NCBI GenBank assembly: GCA_963837265.1
Contig: CAWIMQ010000006.1
Location: forward strand, 558,001-622,000
DNA length: 64,000 nucleotides
Source: DATBLE01 sp963837265
GTDB lineage: Bacteria; Actinomycetota; Thermoleophilia; Gaiellales; Gaiellaceae
Reading direction: 5' to 3'
A program made the translations under genes and the position numbers. The number at the start of each line of letters is the position of its first letter. Within the stretch, counting starts at the first letter, position 1. Shown here one piece after another: positions 40,973 to 49,412 of the stretch. The notes below the pieces were generated by a model, which worked only from the letters and a program-made list of their open reading frames with translations, searched no databases and had not been told where the DNA came from.

Positions 40973-40999
40973 AGACCCTTCCGACCGGAGGGTCTTTTT
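40973..40999 (+). terminator. trp attenuator terminator
   Basis: AGACCCT (40973-40979) pairs with AGGGTCT (40989-40995), followed by TTTTT. It lies between the leader peptide and trpE, so it is a regulated terminator rather than an operon end. Confidence 0.88.
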
Positions 41000-41008
41000 C
41001 GTCTCGGC

Positions 41009-42232
41009 TTGAACTACACGACCGTCATCCCCACCGACCTGATCACTCCCTTCGGGGCGTACGTCCGGCTGCGCGGAGAGGGCGCCGCCGCATTCCTGCT
41101 CGAATCGGTCGAGCACGGCCGCCTCGGCAGGCACTCGTTCGTCGGCGCGGGCACGCGCGTCGTCGGCCTCGAGGAGGCCGAGGCGGCCGACGCGCCGGTG
41201 GTCGGCTTTCTCGCCTACGACCACGCCGCCGTCCTCGAGCCGACCGTGCCGCTCCCGGGGCACGGCCCGGATCTGCCGGAGAGCCGGTTCGTCGTCGCGG
41301 ATACCCTCGTCCGCTTCGACCACGCCGCCGGGCTCGCGCAGGTGCTCTGCGGCGATCCCGCGGAGCTGCGCCGGCTGCTCGACGGCCCCGTACCCGAGCT
41401 TCCGCGGGGGCGGGGGCAGCCCGGCCCAACCCGGCGCCATCCCGGCCGGTTCGACTACGAGCGGGGGGTAGAGGCGGCGAAGGAGCACATTCGCGCGGGC
41501 GACGCCTTCCAGATCGTCCTCTCCCAGCGCGCCGAGCGGCCGACCCCGGCGAGTGCGCTCGACCTGTACCGCACGCTTCGCCGCGTCAACCCCTCTCCGT
41601 ACCTGTTCCTGCTCGAGCTGGGCGAGCTCGCCCTGATCGGCTCGTCGCCGGAGACGCTCGTCAAGGCGGACGGCCGCCGGGCGAGCCTGAACCCGATCGC
41701 CGGGACCACGCGGCCCGGCCCCGGCGACGCCGCACGCCTGCTCGACTCCGAGAAGGACCGCGCCGAGCACGTGATGCTCGTCGACCTCGGCCGGAACGAC
41801 CTCTCCCGCGTCTGCCGGGCGGGCACGGTCCGGGTCGCGCGGCTGATGGAGCCCGAGCGCTTCTCGCACGTCACGCATCTCGTCTCCGAGGTCGTGGGGG
41901 AGCTCCGCGACGGGATCGGCCCCTTCGACCTGCTCCGCGCGTGCTTCCCGGCCGGCACCGTCTCCGGCGCGCCGAAGGTGCGGGCGATGCAGCTGATCTC
42001 CGAGCTGGAGGGCTACCGGCGCGGCCCGTATGGCGGGGCCGTCGGCTACGCCCTTCCCGACGGCGACCTCGACACCTGTATCGCGATCCGGACGATCGTG
42101 CTCGCGGGCGGCGTCGCGCACCTGCAGGCCGGGGCGGGGATCGTCGCCGACTCCGACCCCCACGCCGAGCACGACGAGTGCCTCCGCAAGCTCGCGGCCC
42201 TCGAGACGGCGATTACCCTTGCCGAACGGTGA
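41009..42232 (+). CDS. trpE: Anthranilate synthase component I
   Basis: This enzyme converts chorismate plus ammonia (from TrpG) to anthranilate. The 407 residues are compact for the family. The feedback-inhibition motif LLES is intact in AAFLLESVEHG, so inhibition by Trp is expected. The chorismate site is complete: LIGSSPETLVK, PIAGTTRPGP, HVMLVDLGRNDLSRVC, ACFPAGTVSGAPKVRAM and AGAGIVADSDP. TTG at 41009 is the only start close to the conserved N-terminus, 10 bases after the attenuator T-run. Its stop overlaps trpG (GTGA). Confidence 0.95.
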   Translation: MNYTTVIPTDLITPFGAYVRLRGEGAAAFLLESVEHGRLGRHSFVGAGTRVVGLEEAEAADAPVVGFLAYDHAAVLEPTVPLPGHGPDLPESRFVVADTLVRFDHAAGLAQVLCGDPAELRRLLDGPVPELPRGRGQPGPTRRHPGRFDYERGVEAAKEHIRAGDAFQIVLSQRAERPTPASALDLYRTLRRVNPSPYLFLLELGELALIGSSPETLVKADGRRASLNPIAGTTRPGPGDAARLLDSEKDRAEHVMLVDLGRNDLSRVCRAGTVRVARLMEPERFSHVTHLVSEVVGELRDGIGPFDLLRACFPAGTVSGAPKVRAMQLISELEGYRRGPYGGAVGYALPDGDLDTCIAIRTIVLAGGVAHLQAGAGIVADSDPHAEHDECLRKLAALETAITLAER

Positions 42233-42789
42233 TCCTGCTCGTCGACAACTACGACAGCTTCACCTACAACCTCGTCCACCTCTTCCAGGACCTCGGGGCG
42301 GAGGTGGTGGTGCGGCGAAACGACGAGGTCGACGCCGGCGAGGCGTCGCGGCTCGCGCCGTCGCACCTGGTCGTCTCGCCCGGGCCGGGTCGCCCCGGCG
42401 ACTCCGGCGCGACGGTCGAGATCGTCCGCCGGCTCGCTCCGACGACGCCGACGCTGGGGGTCTGCCTCGGGCACCAGGCGATCGTGGAGGCGTTCGGAGG
42501 AGAGATCGGGCCGGCGCGCGAGCTCGTCCACGGAAAGGCGACGGCGGTCTCGCACGACGGTCGCGGGATCTTCTCGGGCCTGCCCGAGGGCTTCCAGGCA
42601 GGCCGCTACCACTCGCTCGCCGCGACCGCCGTTCCGCCGGAGCTGGAGGTGTCGGCGACGAGCGCGGACGGCGAGGTGATGGCCGTCCGGCACCGGGGGC
42701 TGCCGGTGGACGGCGTCCAGTTCCACCCGGAGAGCGTGCTCACCCCGGACGGGCCCCGGCTGTGCCGCAACTTCCTGGAGCGACGGTGA
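42229..42789 (+). CDS. trpG: Anthranilate synthase component II (glutamine amidotransferase)
   Basis: This 186-residue class I amidotransferase supplies ammonia to TrpE. LLVDNYDSFTYNLVH opens the protein, the nucleophile cysteine is in GVCLGHQAIVEAFGG, and the His/Glu pair lies in VQFHPESVLTPDG. It is coupled on both sides by GTGA overlaps with trpE and trpD. A paralogous role in folate synthesis (PabA) is possible as in other bacteria. Confidence 0.96.
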   Translation: MILLVDNYDSFTYNLVHLFQDLGAEVVVRRNDEVDAGEASRLAPSHLVVSPGPGRPGDSGATVEIVRRLAPTTPTLGVCLGHQAIVEAFGGEIGPARELVHGKATAVSHDGRGIFSGLPEGFQAGRYHSLAATAVPPELEVSATSADGEVMAVRHRGLPVDGVQFHPESVLTPDGPRLCRNFLERR

Positions 42790-43808
42790 TCCAGGAGGCG
42801 CTGCGCGTCCTCCTCGACGGACGCTCTCTCGGCCGCGCGGAGGCGCGCGCGGTCATGGACGAGATCATGGCCGGCGACGCGACGCAGGCACAGATCGGCG
42901 GCTTCCTCGTCGCGCTGCGCCTGAAGGGCGAGACGCCGGACGAGATCGCGGGGTTCGCCGAGGCGATCCGCGGTCGCGTGCTGGCCGTCCGGCCCCGGCG
43001 CGACGACCTCGTCGACACGGCCGGCACGGGCGGCGACGGGCGCGCGACGATCAACATCTCCACCGCGGCCGCGCTGGTGGCGGCGGCGGCCGGGGCGGGC
43101 GTGGCGAAGCACGGCAACCGTGCCGTCTCGTCCGCCTCCGGCTCGGCCGACGTGCTCGAGGCGCTCGGCTTCTCGCTCGACGCCCCGCCGGAGCGCATCG
43201 CCCGCTCGATCGACGAGCTCGGCTTCGGCTTCCTCTTCGCCCCGACGCACCACCCCGGGTTCCGGCACGCTGCTCCCGTGCGGAAGGAGCTGGCGACACG
43301 CACGGTCTTCAACGTGCTCGGCCCGCTGACGAACCCGGCCGGCGCCCGGGCACAGGTCGTCGGCGTGTACGACGCCCCGCTCGTGCGGACGATCGCCGAG
43401 GTGCTCGCCCGCCTCGGCGCCCGGCGGGCGTTCGTCGTGCACGGCGCGTTCGGCGTCGACGAGCTCTCTCCCGCCGGCCCGAACCTCGTCTGCGAGGTCG
43501 TCGACGGCAGGGTGCGCGAGCGCTCGATCGACCCCGTCGAGCTGGGTCTCGCCCGCTGCGCTCCCGAGGAGCTGCGCGGCGGGCGGCCTGCGGAGAACGC
43601 GGCCGTGATCCGCGCGGTCCTGGGCGGCGAGGAGCGCGGCGGAAAGAGAGACGCGATCCTGCTCAACGCGGCCGGTGCGATCGCCGCGGGCGGTCACGCC
43701 GCCGACCTCCGCGAGGGCCTGGAGCTCGCGCGGAAGGCGGTGGATTCCGGCGCGGCGGCGGCGCGACTCGACGAGCTGGCGCAGTTCTCCCGGGGAGAAT
43801 CGCGCTAG
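42786..43808 (+). CDS. trpD: Anthranilate phosphoribosyltransferase
   Basis: This enzyme joins anthranilate to PRPP. The 340-residue protein has the PRPP loop DTAGTGGDGRATINISTAAA, AKHGNRAVSSASGSADVLEALG and APTHHPGFRHAAPVRKELATR, the anthranilate-side segment. GTG at 42786 overlaps the trpG stop. The stop shares one base with the next start (TAGTG), keeping the whole operon coupled. Confidence 0.97.
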   Translation: MIQEALRVLLDGRSLGRAEARAVMDEIMAGDATQAQIGGFLVALRLKGETPDEIAGFAEAIRGRVLAVRPRRDDLVDTAGTGGDGRATINISTAAALVAAAAGAGVAKHGNRAVSSASGSADVLEALGFSLDAPPERIARSIDELGFGFLFAPTHHPGFRHAAPVRKELATRTVFNVLGPLTNPAGARAQVVGVYDAPLVRTIAEVLARLGARRAFVVHGAFGVDELSPAGPNLVCEVVDGRVRERSIDPVELGLARCAPEELRGGRPAENAAVIRAVLGGEERGGKRDAILLNAAGAIAAGGHAADLREGLELARKAVDSGAAAARLDELAQFSRGESR

Positions 43809-44965
43809 TGGGCCGCTTCCGGGACGCGCTGGCCGGCCCGGGCCTGGCCGGCATCGCCGAGATCAAGCGGCGCTCGCCTTCGGCGGGCGACCTGCGGCCG
43901 GGCGCGGACCCCGCCGTGCTGGCACGGGCCTTCGAGCGGGCCGGAGCAGCCGCCGTCTCGGTGCTCGTCGACGAGCGCTTCGCGGGGACAACGGCCGATC
44001 TTGCTCGCGCCAGATCGGCGACCTCGGTGCCGCTCCTTGCCAAGGGGTTCTTCCGCGAGGCCGCGCAGCTCGACGAGGTGAAGAGCGCCGGCGCGGACGC
44101 GGCTCTGCTGATCCTGCGCGACCTCGACGACCGGAAGGCGGCCGGGCTGATGGAGCACGCCGCCCGGATCGGGCTCGACACGCTCGTCGAGGCGCACGAC
44201 GGCGCCGAGCTCGAGCGTGCGACGGCGCTGCGGGCGGACCCGATCGGGATCAACGCCCGCGACCTGGCCACGTTCGCGATCGACCGGGAGGCCCAGCTCC
44301 GCCTCGTCTCGGCTGCCCGGGGGGGCCGCGTGGTGATCGCCGAGAGCGGCGTCCGGACCCGCGCGCAGGGAGCGGCGGCCGAAGTGGCCGGAGCAGACGG
44401 CGTGCTGGTCGGCACGGCGTTGATGCGCGCCTCCGACCCGGCCGCGAAGCTCGGCGAGATCCTCTCCCGGCCGCTGGTGAAGGTCTGCGGGCTGACGCGC
44501 CACGAGGACGTGGCCGTCGCGGCCGACGCCGGAGCCGATCTGCTCGGGTTCGTCCTCGAGCCGGCCAGCCCGCGCGCGGCGACGGCGGTGTTGCCCGTCC
44601 CGGACACGGCCCTGTCGGTCGCCGTCTTCGTCGGGGAGGCGGACGAGACGGAGGCCGACCTCGTCCAGCTGTACGAGCGCGAGGAGGGGCTCGTCCGCGG
44701 ACGTGACGCCGTCCTCCTCCGGCAGGGCGAGCAGGTGGCGACGGTCGTCGACCTGCCGTGGGAGGACGAGGACCCTTCGCACCTCGAGCGGGCCCGCACG
44801 GTCGAAGGGCGGCTCGTCCTCGCCGGCGCGCTCGGCCCGGAGAACGTCGCCCGTGCGATCGCGGCGGTCTCACCGTGGGCGGTGGACGCGAGCTCGAGCC
44901 TGGAGTCGAGCCCGGGCGTGAAGGATCACGCCCGGGTGCGCGCGTTCGTGGCGGCTGCGAGATGA
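43808..44965 (+). CDS. trpCF: Fused indole-3-glycerol-phosphate synthase and phosphoribosylanthranilate isomerase
   Basis: One 385-residue chain carries two TIM barrels. Residues 1-220 are indoleglycerol-phosphate synthase, with IAEIKRRSPSAGDL, LLAKGFF, GINARDL and VIAESGVRTRAQ. Residues 221-385 are the isomerase, starting LVKVCGLTRHEDV with its catalytic cysteine and ending DASSSLESSPGVKDHARV. The isomerase half is short (about 165 against 200 residues) and its central QLHG-type strand is not recognisable. The fusion resembles that of enteric TrpC-TrpF. GTG at 43808 overlaps trpD by one base. Confidence 0.93.
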   Translation: MGRFRDALAGPGLAGIAEIKRRSPSAGDLRPGADPAVLARAFERAGAAAVSVLVDERFAGTTADLARARSATSVPLLAKGFFREAAQLDEVKSAGADAALLILRDLDDRKAAGLMEHAARIGLDTLVEAHDGAELERATALRADPIGINARDLATFAIDREAQLRLVSAARGGRVVIAESGVRTRAQGAAAEVAGADGVLVGTALMRASDPAAKLGEILSRPLVKVCGLTRHEDVAVAADAGADLLGFVLEPASPRAATAVLPVPDTALSVAVFVGEADETEADLVQLYEREEGLVRGRDAVLLRQGEQVATVVDLPWEDEDPSHLERARTVEGRLVLAGALGPENVARAIAAVSPWAVDASSSLESSPGVKDHARVRAFVAAAR

Positions 44966-44973
44966 GCCCTCTC

Positions 44974-44996
44974 GGCCATGTCGGGGGTCTGACCCC
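44974..44996. repeat. Palindromic repeat, GGGGTC family, copy 3
   Basis: GGCCATGTCGGGGGTC-T-GACCCC has the 13-base core at 44984-44996 and shares its left flank GGCCATGTC with copy 4, 90 bases away (centre to centre). It lies in the 148-base gap between trpCF and trpB. Confidence 0.75.
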
Positions 44997-45063
44997 TTCC
45001 CCGGCCGAAGCGGGCCTCGTTCGGTTCGGCGAACCGCTCAACCTCGCGGACGCGGTCCGAAGC

Positions 45064-45096
45064 GGCCATGTCAGGGGTCTGACCCCTGACATGGCC
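45064..45096. repeat. Palindromic repeat, GGGGTC family, copy 4 (16-bp arms)
   Basis: GGCCATGTCAGGGGTC (45064-45079), one T, then its exact complement (45081-45096) form the longest palindrome in the window. It ends 17 bases before the trpB ATG inside the trp operon. In RNA it would be a very stable hairpin without a T-run. Confidence 0.88.
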
Positions 45097-45113
45097 AGAA
45101 GGGCGGATGGCCG

Positions 45114-46226
45114 ATGAGCTACGGCGGGTACGGCGGTCGGTATGTCCCCGAGACGCTCGTCCCGGCACTGGACGAGCTCGAGGCGGGCTGGCGTGACGCG
45201 CAGACGGACGCCGGGTTCGCCGCCGAGCTCGAGCGCCTGGGCCGCGAGTACGGCGGCCGGCCGACACCGCTCACCCTCGCCACGCGCTTCGCCCCGGGCA
45301 AGCGGATCTATCTGAAGCGCGAGGACCTGCTCCACACGGGCGCGCACAAGCTGAACAACGCGATCGGCCAGGCGGTGCTCGCCCGGCGCCTCGGCAAACG
45401 GCGGATCGTCGCCGAGACCGGCGCGGGCCAGCACGGCGTCGCGACCGCGACGGTCTGCGCCCGGTTCGGTCTCGAGTGTGTCGTCTACATGGGCGCCGAG
45501 GACATGCGCCGCCAGCGCCCGAACGTCGAGCGGATGGGGCTGCTCGGCGCCGAGGTGCGCGCCGTCGAGTTCGGCACGAAGACGCTGAAGGAGGCGACGA
45601 GCGAGGCGATCCGGGACTGGATCACGAACGTCGAGACGACGCATTACCTGATCGGCTCGTGCGTCGGGCCGGAGCCGTACCCGGAGATCGTTCGCGAGCT
45701 CCAGGCGGTGATCGGCCGCGAGTCGCGTGGACAGATGCTCGAGGCGGAGGCCCGGCTTCCCGACGCGGCGATCGCCTGCGTCGGCGGCGGCTCGAACGCG
45801 ATCGGGATGTTCGCAGGCTTCCTCGACGACGCGGAGGTACGGCTGTACGGCGTCGAGGCGGCCGGTGCGGCCAGCCTGTGCACCGGCCGGCCGGGCGTCC
45901 TCCACGGCGCCCGATCGTCGCTCCTCGCCGACCGGGACGGCCAGATCCTCGACGCGCACTCGATCTCGGCCGGGCTCGACTACCCCGGAGTAGGCCCGGA
46001 GCACGCCTACCTGCGCGACGCCGGACGCGTCCAGTATCTCGTTGCCACCGACGAGGAGGCACTCGATGCCTTCCGCCGCCTGGCGGAGACCGAGGGGATC
46101 ATCCCCGCGCTCGAGCCGGCGCACGCGCTCGCCCGTGCCGCAGAGCTCGACGGCGACATGATCGTCGTCTGCCTCTCCGGCCGCGGCGACAAGGACCTCG
46201 ACGAGGCGCTCGCCCATCTCCCGTGA
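45114..46226 (+). CDS. trpB: Tryptophan synthase beta chain
   Basis: This subunit joins indole and serine using PLP. The 370 residues include the PLP lysine K79 in HTGAHKLNNAIGQA, the catalytic Glu101 in AETGAGQHGVATAT, and the phosphate-binding CVGGGSNAIGMF. HSISAGLDYPGVGPEHAYL identifies the TrpB1 type that pairs with TrpA. ATG at 45114 follows a repeat-filled gap after trpCF. Its stop overlaps the amidase gene (GTGA) rather than trpA. Confidence 0.97.
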   Translation: MSYGGYGGRYVPETLVPALDELEAGWRDAQTDAGFAAELERLGREYGGRPTPLTLATRFAPGKRIYLKREDLLHTGAHKLNNAIGQAVLARRLGKRRIVAETGAGQHGVATATVCARFGLECVVYMGAEDMRRQRPNVERMGLLGAEVRAVEFGTKTLKEATSEAIRDWITNVETTHYLIGSCVGPEPYPEIVRELQAVIGRESRGQMLEAEARLPDAAIACVGGGSNAIGMFAGFLDDAEVRLYGVEAAGAASLCTGRPGVLHGARSSLLADRDGQILDAHSISAGLDYPGVGPEHAYLRDAGRVQYLVATDEEALDAFRRLAETEGIIPALEPAHALARAAELDGDMIVVCLSGRGDKDLDEALAHLP

Positions 46227-47134
46227 GGCACACGTTCGAGCCCACCCACTTCCACACGACGATCGGCTCGCACGAGCCGGTGCTCCGCGTCGCCGACGGC
46301 GACACGATCGAGACCTGGTGCGTCGACGCCGGCGGACGCGACCGTCACGGCGAGCTGATCACGGACGGGGGGAACCCCCAGACGGGGCCGTTCTACGTGG
46401 AGGGCGCCGAACCGGGTGACACGCTTGAGGTTCGCTTCGACAGGCTCCGGCCGAACCGTCCACGAGGCGTCTCCGGCGGGCTGGTCGCGCCACACGTCGT
46501 CGATCCCTCGTTCGTCGCCGAGCTCCCGTACGGCGACTCGCCCCACGACTGGTGGCTCCTCGACCTCGAACGCGGCTCCGCGCGCCTGGAGAACCCCCCG
46601 GACGGCCTCGATGGGCTCGGAGAGCTGCCCCTGGAGCCGATGCTCGGTTGCTTCGGCGTCGCGCCCGATCGAGGCCAGGCGATCTCCACGGCCACGTCCG
46701 GCGAGCACGGAGGGAACATGGACTACCGCGGGTTCCGCGAGGGCGTCGCCGTCCAGCTCCCCGTCTTCGTGCCGGGTGCGCTGCTCCACGTCGGCGACGG
46801 CCACGCGCGGCAGGGCGACGGCGAGATCGTCGGCACCGGGATCGAGGTTTCGTTCGACGTCACGCTGACCGTGCGCCTCCTTCGCGGCAAGCGAATCAAC
46901 TGGCCCCGGGTCGACGGCGACCGGCACGTGATGGCCGTCGGGAACGCCCGCCCCCTCGAGCAGGCGGCCCAGCACGCGACGACGGAGCTGATGCGCATGC
47001 TGGCGGACGACCACGACCTCTCCTACCGCGCGAGCTCCGCCCTCCTCGGCCAGTGCATCGAGTACGACGTCGGGAACGTCTACGACCCCGCGTACACGGT
47101 CGTCGCCAAGGTGGCGCGCGAATGGCTCCCATGA
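46223..47134 (+). CDS. Acetamidase/formamidase family protein inside the trp operon
   Basis: This 303-residue FmdA/AmdA-type metal-dependent amidase hydrolyses short amides to acid and ammonia. Hallmarks are GGNPQTGPFYVEGAEPGDTL, SGEHGGNMD and LLHVGDGHARQGDGEIVGTG. It sits exactly between trpB and trpA with 4-base overlaps on both sides (GTGA, ATGA), so it is translated with them. It is not a tryptophan biosynthetic enzyme. A role on indole-3-acetamide or formamide is inference from position only. Confidence 0.9.
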   Translation: MRHTFEPTHFHTTIGSHEPVLRVADGDTIETWCVDAGGRDRHGELITDGGNPQTGPFYVEGAEPGDTLEVRFDRLRPNRPRGVSGGLVAPHVVDPSFVAELPYGDSPHDWWLLDLERGSARLENPPDGLDGLGELPLEPMLGCFGVAPDRGQAISTATSGEHGGNMDYRGFREGVAVQLPVFVPGALLHVGDGHARQGDGEIVGTGIEVSFDVTLTVRLLRGKRINWPRVDGDRHVMAVGNARPLEQAAQHATTELMRMLADDHDLSYRASSALLGQCIEYDVGNVYDPAYTVVAKVAREWLP

Positions 47135-47829
47135 GCAAGGCGCTCGTCGTGTACCTGATGGCCGGCCGCGAGACTCCAGATCTCGCCGCCGGCGCCGAAG
47201 CGGGCGGGGCCGACCTCGTCGAGATCGGCTTCCCGTTCTCCGACCCACTCGCCGACGGTCCCGTGATCCGCCGCGCCGCCGAGCGCGCCCTCGCAGCGGG
47301 GATGCGCACGGAGGCCTGCCTCGAGTGCCTCGCGGCCGTCCGCGGGCGCGTCGGGGTCGCGCTCGTGCCGATGACGTACTCCTCCCTGCTCGAGGCCTAC
47401 GGCTGGGAGCGGTTCGCCGTCGAGGCGCGGGCCGCCGGCGCTGCGAGCCTGATCGTCGCCGACCTCCCCGCCGGCGACCGGCCGGGGCTGCGCCGGATCC
47501 AGCTGGTCGCGCCCACCTCCACGGACGAGCGCGTGCGGCTGGCCGCGGCCGAGACCGACGGGTGGCTGTACCTGGTCACCCTCACCGGGACGACCGGCCC
47601 GCGCTCCGACCTCTCCCCCGCGCTGGCAGGCCTCGTCGAGCGGGCGCGGGCGGCAACCGACGTGCCCCTCTACGCCGGCTTCGGGATCTCGACGCCGCAG
47701 CACGCGGCCGCGGCCGCCGCGCTCGCGGACGGCATCGTCGTCGGCTCGCGGGCGGTCGAGGTCGCCGAGGGCGGTCCCGCCGCCCTCGAGGCCTACGTCC
47801 GCTCGCTGAGAGCCGCGCTCGACGCATGA
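47131..47829 (+). CDS. trpA: Tryptophan synthase alpha chain
   Basis: This subunit cleaves indoleglycerol phosphate to indole for TrpB. Catalytic Glu and Asp are visible in DLVEIGFPFSDPLADGPVI, and the phosphate site follows in YLVTLTGTTGPR and YAGFGISTPQHA with IVVGSRAVE. At 232 residues it is shorter than the usual 250-270, mostly at the N-terminus. ATG at 47131 was chosen because it forms the ATGA overlap with the amidase stop; ATG at 47122 is an alternative. Confidence 0.96.
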   Translation: MSKALVVYLMAGRETPDLAAGAEAGGADLVEIGFPFSDPLADGPVIRRAAERALAAGMRTEACLECLAAVRGRVGVALVPMTYSSLLEAYGWERFAVEARAAGAASLIVADLPAGDRPGLRRIQLVAPTSTDERVRLAAAETDGWLYLVTLTGTTGPRSDLSPALAGLVERARAATDVPLYAGFGISTPQHAAAAAALADGIVVGSRAVEVAEGGPAALEAYVRSLRAALDA

Positions 47830-48671
47830 CCTCCGACCACTATCGCTTCGAGCAGGTCGCGCCACATGCCTGGGCAGCGGTCGCGAGCGACGCCGGAGCC
47901 GCCGTCGGCAACGCCGGCTTCGCCCGGCTCGGCGACCGTGCGCTCGTCGTCGACTGCGGGTTCACGCCCGCAGCCGGCCGCGACCTCCGCGCGGCGGCCG
48001 AGGAGCTCGCCGGCCCCGTCGAATGCCTCGTGATCACGCACGCCGACTTCGACCACTACGGCGGCGCGCAGGCGTTCGCCGACGTCCCGATCGTCGCCGC
48101 CGAGGAGACGGCGGCGACGATCGCGGCGGCCGGTCCCGGGCGCCTCGCCGAGCTGCGGGCCGAGATGGCCACCTACCTCGCCGAGCTCGACGAGCAGGAC
48201 GCCCCCGAGTGGGAGAAGGAGCAGGGCCGCCGCATCGTCGCGGAGATCCCGGGTCTCGTGCTCACGCTCCCGACCGAGACCTTCAGCGGGGAAGACAGCC
48301 TCGAGGGCGCCCGGGCGATCGAGTGCGGCACCGCGCACACGGCGAGCGACAGCGTCGTGTGGCTCCCGCACAAGCGCGTGCTCTTCGCCGGCGACCTGAT
48401 CGGAGTCGACAGCCACCTGAACCTGACGCGCGGAGACCCGCAGAGCTGGCTCCGCATCCTCGACCGGCTCGAGGCGCTCGAGCCGGGCTGCGTCGTCCCC
48501 GGGCACGGGCCGCCCGCCGGGCCGGAGGCGATCGCGACCGCGCGCCGGTACATCGAGACCCTCCTCGAGCTGGCAGCCACGCCCGGCGACCACGAGCTGC
48601 CCGCCGAGTACGCCTCCTGGAGCTTTCCCGACGGCTTCCAGGGGAACATCGACGCGCTCCGCGCGCGGTAG
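47826..48671 (+). CDS. MBL-fold metallo-hydrolase at the end of the trp operon
   Basis: This 281-residue metallo-beta-lactamase-fold protein has the metal motif in the variant form HADFDHYGG, where the usual second histidine of HxHxDH is Asp. Later ligands appear as GTAHTASDS, LFAGDLIGVDSH and VVPGHGPP. The substrate is unknown; the Asp variant occurs in several branches of the superfamily. ATG at 47826 overlaps the trpA stop (ATGA), so it is translated as the last trp-operon gene. Confidence 0.85.
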   Translation: MTSDHYRFEQVAPHAWAAVASDAGAAVGNAGFARLGDRALVVDCGFTPAAGRDLRAAAEELAGPVECLVITHADFDHYGGAQAFADVPIVAAEETAATIAAAGPGRLAELRAEMATYLAELDEQDAPEWEKEQGRRIVAEIPGLVLTLPTETFSGEDSLEGARAIECGTAHTASDSVVWLPHKRVLFAGDLIGVDSHLNLTRGDPQSWLRILDRLEALEPGCVVPGHGPPAGPEAIATARRYIETLLELAATPGDHELPAEYASWSFPDGFQGNIDALRAR

Positions 48672-48674
48672 CGT
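48669..48674 (+). promoter_or_regulatory. -10 element of the methyltransferase-nitrilase operon
   Basis: TAGCGT followed by six bases and GTG 48681. It overlaps the stop codon of the upstream hydrolase gene, so a second transcript may begin here. Confidence 0.45.
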
Positions 48675-48680
48675 TCGCCC

Positions 48681-49412
48681 GTGGACGACTACGGCCCCGC
48701 GACCTACGGCGACCGCATCGCCGACGTCTACGACGGCTTCTACGACGATCGGCTCGACACCGACGCGGCCGTCGAGACCCTCGCCCGGCTCGCCGGCGAC
48801 GGCCCGGTGCTCGAGCTCGCGATCGGCACGGGCCGGCTCGCGCTGCCGCTCGCCGGCCGTGGCCTCGAGGTGCACGGCATCGACGCCTCCGAGGCGATGG
48901 TCGCGAAGCTGCGGGCAAAGCCGGGCGGCGACCGGATCCCGGTCACGATCGGCGACTTCGCCGAGGTCGGCGTGACGGGGAGCTACGCGCTGATCTTCGT
49001 CGCCTTCAACACGTTGTTCGCGCTGCCCACGCAGGAGGATCAGCTGAGGTGCTTCGCGAACGTGGCCGCGCACCTCGCCGAGGGCGGAGTCTTCGCAGTC
49101 GAGGGGTTCGTTCCCGACCTGGCCCGGTTCGACCGCGGCCAGCGCACGAACACGACCAGCGTCGAGACGGATCGCGTGGTCATCGACGCCTCGGTGCACG
49201 ACCCCGTCGCCCAGCGCGTCGTCAGCCAGCATGTGGTCATCACCGAGGCGGGCACGAAGCTCTACCCGATTGACATCCGCTACGCCTTTCCGAGCGAGCT
49301 CGACCTGATGGCGCGCCTGGCGGGGCTCGAGCTCCGGAGCCGGTGGGGCGGCTGGCGCCGCGAGGACTTCACCTCGTCGAGCCAGCGCCACGTCTCGGTG
49401 TACGGTCGATGA
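48681..49412 (+). CDS. SAM-dependent methyltransferase
   Basis: This 243-residue class I methyltransferase has the SAM site VLELAIGTGRLALPLAGRG, with the acidic residue of HGIDASEAM one strand later. IFVAFNTLFALPTQEDQLRC is typical of small-molecule methyltransferases. The substrate is unknown. GTG at 48681 follows TAGCGT by exactly six bases. Its stop overlaps the nitrilase start (ATGA), so the two are co-translated. Confidence 0.85.
   Translation: MDDYGPATYGDRIADVYDGFYDDRLDTDAAVETLARLAGDGPVLELAIGTGRLALPLAGRGLEVHGIDASEAMVAKLRAKPGGDRIPVTIGDFAEVGVTGSYALIFVAFNTLFALPTQEDQLRCFANVAAHLAEGGVFAVEGFVPDLARFDRGQRTNTTSVETDRVVIDASVHDPVAQRVVSQHVVITEAGTKLYPIDIRYAFPSELDLMARLAGLELRSRWGGWRREDFTSSSQRHVSVYGR

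Noticed and set aside
44966..45113. A transposase or decayed gene in the trpCF-trpB gap
   Set aside because: No frame longer than a few dozen codons with protein-like sequence was seen; only the two palindromes are supported.
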